From an uncultured Candidatus Poseidoniales archaeon (lineage in GTDB: Archaea; Thermoplasmatota; Poseidoniia; Poseidoniales; Thalassarchaeaceae): DNA of 5,337 nt. The notes under the pieces are model-generated. The model was not told where the DNA came from. It saw only the letters and a program-made list of their open reading frames with translations, and did no database searches. How positions within the stretch are numbered: position 1 is the first letter of the stretch; each line of letters starts with the position of its first letter. The stretch is taken from NCBI GenBank assembly GCA_950068635.1, contig CATMIM010000109.1, positions 1 to 5,337 of the forward strand, written 5' to 3'. Position numbers and translations under genes: made by a program. Shown in pieces: positions 1 through 5,337 of the stretch.

Positions 1-3000
1 TGGGCGCGTGGTCGATCACCCTCCTGTGGGGCCTGTCCGGAGGCGGCAAGATCGCTAAATCGTGGCGTAGGTTCGGCATCGGCACCCCGAAGGCGAGATT
101 CACTTCGGGCACCAAGGCGCTGAAGAAACACCCTGCTGTGGGGGCCATCCTGCTCGTGTTCATGCTGCTCGCCAGCCAGCACGTCACCTACGGTCTGGAT
201 GCTGGCATCCCGCAGGGCAACTCTGCAGCCAAGGATATCGATTCGTCCCTCTACAACATCACACCGCGTCTGCTGCGCACCGCTGACCCGATCTTCGGAT
301 TCTCCGTGTTCGACGACACCGCGTACAACCCGTCAAGCGGTTGTCGCGGCTCCAGCAAGTCGACCAGTTGTTGGTACATGGGGTCTTTCGGTTCAGGTTT
401 CAACGGACGCTATTGGAACGACGGCTACCAGTGGCTCGAAGAGCAGGACCAGGAATTACCGTTCGGGAAACGTCCGGCGTTCGTCTCTTGGTGGGACTAT
501 GGATTCCAAGCGCTCGCCCAGGGCAAGCACCCGACCGTGGCGGACAACTTCCAGAGCGGCATCCCGAACTCAGGGAACATGCTGCTCGCCCAGTCCGAGG
601 AGGACCTGCTCGCACTGTGGATCCTGACGCTCGCCGAGGGCGACCTGCGCTACAGCGGCGACGGCGGGTTCACCCCCGGGTTCTACAACGCGCTGCATCG
701 CGCGCTGTCAGAAACCCAATTCGACGAGTTCGTGCTGCTGACGACTCTGGGGGCGGATGAGGCTCCGATCATCGTCGGCCACTCGTTCACCGTCACCCAT
801 ACAGCAGGCAGTGTCGCCCTCGCAGAGGGGTATCACCTCAACGACATCGGCATGCCCGTTGTCACGAAATCCTACCGAGTCTACGACAGTCGGGAATGGG
901 ATGGCACAGAACACACAGCCCTCTCCGATGCGATGGCATCGCTCAACTCCACGAAACACCGCAACGACGAGGTGACTGAGGACATAACGCACTACATCAT
1001 CGGTGACTACTGGTACACCAAGGACCTCGTCGAGGACTTCGCCGACGCCACGACCTCGCTGCACCGGCAGAACGCACGCCTCGCCTTGGGACGCACCTTC
1101 CTGTCGACCGCACTCACACTCGATGAGTTGGTCACGCTCAACCATGAGGTTTCCAATTACATCACCTACACCGTCGCTGATTCCAGCGGCAAGCCGGGAG
1201 ACATGATCGATCGCAACCACGAGATTCGCTACTTCGCCGTCGACAACCGCCTCTACCCCATTGCGGGCGCCTACTCCTCCAGCGGAGGCAACCCAACGGG
1301 CATCTTCTACGCCCCCACCACTCTCTCTGGGCTCGACCCGGACACCTACTTCCAGACGTCCTACATCACCCAGCGGGGCTCGTCGGGTTATCCGGTTGAC
1401 ATGTCGGCCGAGCAGTACGAAGCGGAGTACAAGGATGACATCGTGCGCAGCCAGTCACAGAACGATCTACAGATTATCCAACTCTTGGATATCAGGGTGG
1501 ATCATGAGGCGGAGTTCTTCGACACGATGGTCGCTCGCACCTACATCGGCTACGGCTCGCCTCAGCTTGGTCTCGATGACGCGCTCAACACAGACCCAGC
1601 TCAGCCGGGGCAGCACTTCGATATGCGCGGCACTACGAATTCGTCGCTGCAGTACGCTTTCCCGCTTCCGGCGGCGATGATGAACCACTTCGTCATCGCC
1701 AACTGGTACGACGAGGACAACGACGACGGAACAAAGCAATGGTATGATGCGAACACCGCGGTCAAGATCCTGAAGTACTATTCTGGAGCGACTCTGTCAG
1801 GCGAAGTCCAACTCGGGGACATCTCCACCGTGCCCAATGCGCGCATCCTCATCGAACGCGATGCCTACAGCGGTGAAGGTTCCAGCGACGACGACCCGCG
1901 TGAATACTGGATTCCGATCGGCACCGTGGATGCAGATGGCGACGGACACTTCGAGTTCAGGGTCCCTGCAGGCCACATTCGCGCCACTGCGTTCACTGGA
2001 TTCAGTGGGGTGGAGGCCGAGGCGCGTCAGTCGTCTATCGACAAGATCACGCAGGCGCAGAACAACTTCCAGACCTGGCAGACCTGGCTCACGGACGTGC
2101 TCGGAGACCAGCCGGAAGATGCGCGGACCATCAATCCGGTCACCGCGCTGCTGGCGAATGTCTCAGGAGGGAAGTGGATCGGTGAGATGGAGTTGAATGT
2201 CACCGGAGAGCAAGCCGATTCGAACGGTGAGCTCGTTCTCGAGCAGACACTCCTCATCGAGGCATCGAGCGCCTCGGGCAGCGTCGCCTGGGATGGTCAC
2301 TTCTCGTTCGACGATGTGCCACTCATCTCCCACGAACTCATCTTGACAGAGATCTGGACTGATCAGGAACTCCCGCACATCTGGACCACCAACGGAACGG
2401 TTGAGTCCGTTGCCGAGCACCCGCGAACCTTCCGCGGCACCGGAGAGGTCACCTTCACCGGTGATGGGCTGATGCAGTCTGAGGGTTCTGTGCTGGTCTC
2501 CGACTTCACGGGCAATTTCACTCGCCAGATACTGCACAACCACTCCTTCACCGGTAGTGGTCAGTTCAAGGGTGCGGGCACCTTCGAAGGCACGCTTGAC
2601 AACCCGCCAGCGAACATCTCCAACTGCGTGAACGAGACCGTTCCGGAGGACGATGAGATATGTCTGATCCCCGGCAGCAACCCGGCGGAGTACGTGTTCA
2701 TCAATCAGTTGGACGGCAGTGGCAGGGTCACCGCCAATGGCACTCTTGACTTTACTGCACAGATGTACAGGGAGACGTTCGTCGGTGCAGGGATCTTCAT
2801 CACCAACACGAGCGACGGTCAACTTGAGACGTACGGAGTGATCAACGGTACGGGACTGTTCAGCGGAGTCGGCATCTTCAGCGGGGAAATGGTGGAGCCT
2901 GGCTCGTTCCACCTCGTCGATGCTCTGCCCGGCACCTATCGAGTCGAGGTCATCCTCGGCAACGGCAAGCGCACCCGACTATCGACGGCTCTCGAAGTCG

Positions 3001-5337
3001 AAACAGAGCCGACCGCTGATGTCGAACTGCTGATGCCCGGGTCATACATCAGTGGAGACCTCAAGTGGATGAACAGCTCAGTGATTAGCGATGCCCCACT
3101 GGAGATCCTCGACGACAGCCTGCCGGACAGTCCCGCCATCGAACCATGCGAGGACACTTTCTTCGCTCCTTGCATCATTACCACCGATGAGAACGGCTCG
3201 TTCGGGTTCGGTCCCCTTCCTGACGGAAACTACTCGTTGAGCATGGACTACGATGGTGATGGATTCAACGAGTGCGTTCCGTGGAACGGTACTGGATACG
3301 GCATATGCAACGGAGTCGCGCGCATTTCCACCATCATCGATGTGCAGGAGTACTCACTCATCAGCGCCAACAACCCGGTTCCGGTGCACTATGATGTCGA
3401 GTTCACCGTCTGGACTGACTTGGGCGGAGGAACGATCGAGCCAGTGAGTGACGCCGATGTGTGGTTCCACAGCGAGTTGTTGCTCGATGATGAGTACCTG
3501 CAGGCACGTTATGACAACAACACGAGTTCCTACCACATGGAGTTGCCCTTGGGTCCATGGGTGGTCAACAGCACGGGTGAAGATGGCCTGATGCTCTGGG
3601 AGGAGTTCGAGGTCATCGAGGACATGAGTGGTCTGGAATGGACGCTCACCCGCAGCGTCGAGGTGAACGGCACGATTCTGGTGTACACCCAGAAGGAGGA
3701 TGATCCGACCGACCCGGCGCACAACCTCGTGGTCGAATTCCAGTGGGGCGGCATCGAGACGTCGGTGACGACAGACATGGATGGCAACTTCTCGTTGCTT
3801 CTTCCCGAACATGCGATCGTCAACATGACCGCCCGTTCGATTGCCAGCCAACTTTCCAACGGAACCCAGTTCGAGGTGCTTGAGGGGATGGATCCAATCG
3901 TGCTCTTCCTCGAGAATGGTCTGCCCATCTCTGGCACGATGTTCGTCAATCGCAACCTGACGTTATACAGCAGCACCTTCCCCTTCTACCAACCGGTGGA
4001 GATTCACGCCTACGACCACGCCCGTGATGTGCACTGGTTCCTGGAGATGGGCTCGGATGGTCGCTTCAACAACAAACTGCTGGAGGGTGTCTGGACGCTG
4101 AGCATAGATGATGATTGGTTCAATCTCGAACCGTTGGACATCAACGTCTCGCTCAACAACAGCGAGAACCTTCTGGACATAGTGCTGATGGCGCAACCGG
4201 ACAACATCACCGTCGACATCACCGCCTTCATCGACCACGAGGGTGATGCGAACGTCAGCAACGGTACGCTCATCGACATCGACCTGGCGTTCGTACCGAT
4301 CTCCTCGGGAGGTCTGGGGATCGGCCTGAACGTCACCGCAGCCGAATTCACCGACGGCCGTATCACCGTGGACGTGGAACCAGGTATCTACACGCTCGCG
4401 GTAGAGCATCAGAATGTGACCAACGGCAGCGCCTACGACACCCAGTTGGCCATGGCAGAAAGCATCGTGCTGGCGCTTGGCGTGAACAACGTGAGCGAGG
4501 CCGTTGAGATGCCCTTCCTGCCAATGTGGCGAGTGAACGCCGAACTGACCAACTTCTCCAGCGGGGCGGTGGCGGCGCGACAGGTGAACTTTGAATCTGT
4601 GGACGGCGATACGCAGTTCGATCGCTTCACAGACGAGAACGGCACCCTGCTCGACTATCTTCCCGAGGGCGAGTGGATAGTCACTGTTGATCGATTCAAC
4701 GTCGGCGTGACACATGAGGAGTTCCGCGGATTGCTGACCATCGACGGCAACGCCAGCCTCGATGGAATATCCTGGCGCACGAAAGAGTCTGCGCATCTGC
4801 TGATATCATTCTACGAGGAGGGCAGCGGGGAGAACATGACCGGGTTCGAGTTGATCGCCCACAGCGAGGATGGCCTGGGTAACATCACGCTGCCAGCGAC
4901 CAACTCGGATGGCGTGCTCGACGCCTACATCTGGCCAGGAACATGGTCGCTGTCGCTGAACACGACGTTCGGCCAGGAACGTTGGGTGCTCGACTCACAG
5001 ACCTTGGATGAACTGAGCGACGGAGAGCAGACACCGGACAACACCTCGATGATCTTGGAGCACTGGGTCACCCTTGGCGGCAACTTGTTCTGGGATCTCG
5101 ACGACGACGGTGAATACGATGAGGGTGAAGGCGTCGAAGGTGCCAACATCAGCGTCAGCGGAGGTGGTCTGCCAGAGGTGGTCAACTTGACCAGCAGCGA
5201 ACTCGGAACGTGGCAATTGTTCGTACCTGTTCTCGCAAACTACACCATCGAGGCGACCCGTCTCGGATTTGCTCCGGTCAACACGACGATAGTCATCGCC
5301 GAGACATCGAACTCGACCGACCTCGAGTTGCTGGCAG
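1..5337 (+). CDS. stt3: Partial giant STT3/AglB-type oligosaccharyltransferase with long sequon-rich beta-domain C-terminal extension; open at both ends
   Basis: One uninterrupted frame (codons 3-5336, 1778 residues) fills the window with no start or stop visible. Residues 1-61 look like the last transmembrane part, and residues 62-596 are the outward-facing STT3 catalytic domain with WWDYG at 163-167. Residues 597-666 form a first beta-sandwich, and residues 670-1778 are an extension of beta domains. In known family members the enzyme transfers a dolichol-linked oligosaccharide to Asn of N-x-S/T on the outer face of the membrane. The acidic catalytic loops and most membrane helices lie upstream of the window. 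From memory, archaeal STT3/AglB proteins are usually about 600-1000 residues; this one should exceed 2000 even before its unseen end. The family assignment rests on WWDYG, its flanks and the topology. Function of the extension is inferred. Activity cannot be judged without the N-terminal half. Confidence 0.85.
3..185 (+). other. C-terminal end of the STT3 membrane domain: helix end, basic loop, last transmembrane helix
   Basis: Residues 2-11 (A-W-S-I-T-L-L-W-G-L) look like the end of a membrane helix cut by the window edge. Residues 16-43 are strongly basic, with K16, K19, R22, R23, K30, R32, K38, K41 and K42, as expected of a cytoplasmic loop under the positive-inside rule. Residues 44-61 (P-A-V-G-A-I-L-L-V-F-M-L-L-A-S-Q-H-V) form one hydrophobic helix. 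This order puts everything after about residue 62 outside the cell. It matches the STT3 fold, in which the last membrane helix leads into the soluble catalytic domain. Confidence 0.7.
186..1790 (+). other. STT3/AglB extracytoplasmic catalytic domain
   Basis: Residues 62-596. The domain contains the WWDYG signature, then the aromatic-rich D-I-T-H-Y-I-I-G-D-Y-W-Y segment (327-338). Next comes E-I-R-Y-F-A-V-D-N-R-L-Y-P (407-419), which I recall as typical of archaeal STT3 proteins. It closes with Y-D-A-N-T-A-V-K-I-L-K-Y-Y-S-G-A (581-596), resembling the strand that opens the peripheral beta domain in AglB. Only three N-x-S/T sequons occur in the first 600 residues (N85, N315, N546). C114 and C123 are its only cysteines and could form a disulfide. 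I could not place a convincing DxxKxxx(M/I) 'DK' motif; residues 331-350 are the most likely region. Confidence 0.75.
489..503 (+). other. WWDYG catalytic signature motif of STT3 oligosaccharyltransferases
   Basis: Residues 163-167 read W-W-D-Y-G, preceded by R-P-A-F-V-S. The downstream segment H-P-T-V-A-D-N-F-Q-S-G (176-186) parallels the P-x-V-A-N-N-F-Q stretch of archaeal relatives. In STT3, PglB and AglB structures this motif binds the +2 Ser/Thr of the acceptor sequon. All five residues are intact, so sequon recognition is probably retained. Confidence 0.9.
1791..2009 (+). other. First beta-sandwich domain (AglB peripheral-domain-like) with an Asp-rich loop
   Basis: Residues 597-669. 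The pattern is T-L-S-G-E-V-Q-L, then N-A-R-I-L-I-E-R, then W-I-P-I-G-T-V-D, then G-H-F-E-F-R-V-P-A-G-H-I-R-A-T-A. This strand order resembles carboxypeptidase-regulatory or transthyretin-like sandwiches and the peripheral domains after the AglB catalytic core. The loop V-D-A-D-G-D-G (642-648) looks like a calcium-binding DxDxDG loop. This is the last part I would expect in a standard archaeal STT3. Confidence 0.55.
2010..2156 (+). other. Predicted helical linker between enzyme and extension
   Basis: Residues 670-718. The segment is rich in Ala, Gln and Glu and carries widely spaced hydrophobics (V-E-A-E-A-R-Q-S-S-I-D-K-I-T-Q-A-Q, then W-Q-T-W-L-T-D-V-L). It reads as one or two amphipathic helices, unlike the beta-type sequence on either side. 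It marks the boundary after which sequon density rises; the first sequon of the extension is N719. No known domain was recognised. Confidence 0.4.
2157..2429 (+). other. Sequon-bearing beta segment, family not recognised
   Basis: Residues 719-809. It starts at the N719-V-S sequon, followed by G-G-K-W-I-G-E-M-E-L-N-V-T-G and E-L-V-L-E-Q-T-L-L-I-E-A. It ends with W-D-G-H-F-S-F-D-D-V-P-L-I-S-H-E-L-I-L-T. Alternating hydrophobic residues point to beta strands. Three sequons are present (N719, N732, N797). It is probably an extracellular beta-sandwich. Confidence 0.4.
2430..2900 (+). repeat. Gly/aromatic repeat zone, possible beta-solenoid or long beta-meander
   Basis: Residues 810-966. Degenerate protein-level repeats alternate Gly with Phe or another hydrophobic every second residue: F-R-G-T-G-E-V-T-F-T-G-D-G (810-822), F-T-G-S-G-Q-F-K-G-A-G-T-F-E-G (849-863), and G-T-G-L-F-S-G-V-G-I-F-S-G (949-961). 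Weaker copies lie at G-S-G-R-V-T-A-N-G-T-L (905-915) and F-V-G-A-G-I-F (926-932). The composition differs from the sandwich units on both sides. Seven sequons fall here (N838, N846, N871, N877, N912, N935, N948). C875 and C887 bracket a short Asp/Glu-rich insert. A beta-solenoid is a guess from the periodicity; I do not recognise a named family. Confidence 0.5.
2901..5066 (+). other. Tandem array of about eight beta-sandwich-like extracellular units
   Basis: Residues 967-1688. Approximate units are 967-1013, 1014-1119, 1125-1218, 1219-1303, 1308-1397, 1401-1508, 1509-1593 and 1597-1687. Most are 85-105 residues and share a degenerate plan: an opening strand (V-E-V-N-G-T-I, P-I-S-G-T-M-F-V, N-I-T-V-D-I-T-A), a central D-x-x-G-x-F/L turn (D-E-N-G-S-F, D-M-D-G-N-F, S-D-G-R-F, D-E-N-G-T-L), then a P-x-G-x-W/Y strand (L-P-D-G-N-Y, V-E-P-G-I-Y, L-P-E-G-E-W, W-P-G-T-W). 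That plan fits the carboxypeptidase-regulatory/transthyretin-like fold seen in surface proteins. The array is acidic, holds most of the sequons, and has four cysteines only in the 1014-1119 unit. Unit borders are by eye. Confidence 0.55.
5067..5336 (+). other. SdrD-B-like beta-sandwich repeat, cut by the window end
   Basis: Residues 1689-1778. The opening G-G-N-L-F-W-D-L-D-D-D-G-E-Y-D-E-G-E-G-V (1692-1711), followed by E-G-A-N-I-S-V-S-G, closely follows the plan of SdrD B-like domains: G-x-V-F-x-D-x-N-x-D-G-x-x-D-x-G-E, then x-x-G-V-x-V. In that family the Asp-rich loop binds calcium and stiffens a cell-surface stalk. The rest (L-G-T-W-Q-L-F-V-P-V, Y-T-I-E-A-T) gives the remaining strands. 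Five sequons occur in 90 residues (N1715, N1728, N1746, N1760, N1770). More repeats may follow beyond the window. Confidence 0.6.

Noticed and set aside
162..164. In-frame ATG as a possible gene start
   Set aside because: It lies inside the last membrane helix. The frame is open upstream with membrane-helix and basic-loop sequence, so the true start is before the window.
327..335. N-P-S at residues 109-111 (and N-P-T at 430-432) as glycosylation sequons
   Set aside because: Pro in the middle position blocks the sequon, so these were excluded from the count.
199..760. Two overlapping + strand open frames (199-627 and 341-760) of about 140 codons
   Set aside because: They overlap the WWDYG-containing catalytic region in other frames, and their translations are Arg/Ser/Thr/Pro-rich low-information sequence typical of out-of-frame reading.
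2163..2912. Antisense open frame of 249 codons on the minus strand
   Set aside because: Same reason: it mirrors the codons of the sequon-rich region and shows no domain logic of its own.
3963..4796. Long antisense open frame of 277 codons on the minus strand
   Set aside because: It lies wholly opposite the stop-free + frame, whose translation has clear domain and motif structure. Its own translation has no recognisable motif; high-G+C, Asp/Val-rich coding DNA often leaves such reverse frames open.
1..5337. CRISPR arrays, insertion-sequence ends, RNA genes, promoters or terminators
   Set aside because: The whole window is occupied by one coding frame, and I saw no regular DNA direct repeats, terminal inverted repeats, tRNA-like folds or non-coding gaps.

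Overview
The window is the interior of one very long protein-coding gene on the + strand. The third forward frame (codons 3-5336, 1778 codons) has no stop codon from edge to edge, so the gene is open at both ends. Every other open frame is a shadow of it. I see no intergenic DNA, RNA gene, promoter, terminator, mobile element or CRISPR array. In this frame residue n starts at base 3n, and residue numbers below use that scheme.

The product begins as an archaeal-type STT3/AglB oligosaccharyltransferase, the membrane enzyme that moves a lipid-linked glycan onto Asn in N-x-S/T sequons. The first 61 residues look like the end of one membrane helix, a basic cytoplasmic loop and a last membrane helix. 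A large outward-facing domain follows. It carries the family signature WWDYG (residues 163-167) and the associated P-T-V-A-D-N-F-Q segment (residues 177-184). It continues to an AglB-like V-K-I-L-K-Y-Y-S-G-A strand (residues 587-596) and a first beta-sandwich.

An ordinary archaeal STT3 would end at or soon after this point. Here the frame runs on for more than 1100 residues: a short helical linker, a sequon-bearing beta segment, a Gly/aromatic repeat zone (about residues 810-966), then a tandem array of roughly 90-residue beta-sandwich-like units. The last visible unit has an SdrD-B-like opening with an Asp-rich loop. By hand count this extension holds 43 N-x-S/T sequons, against 3 in the first 600 residues. 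It is strongly acidic and resembles a surface or S-layer stalk. The gene therefore looks like an oligosaccharyltransferase covalently joined to a giant glycoprotein-like exodomain that could be its own substrate.

The archaeal-type STT3 signature, G+C of roughly 55-60% by eye, Asp/Glu-rich surface domains and DxDxDG loops suggest an archaeon. A planktonic marine euryarchaeote such as Marine Group II (Poseidoniales) is the best guess, at moderate confidence and without any database check. The missing 5' part should hold the remaining membrane helices and the metal-binding loops.
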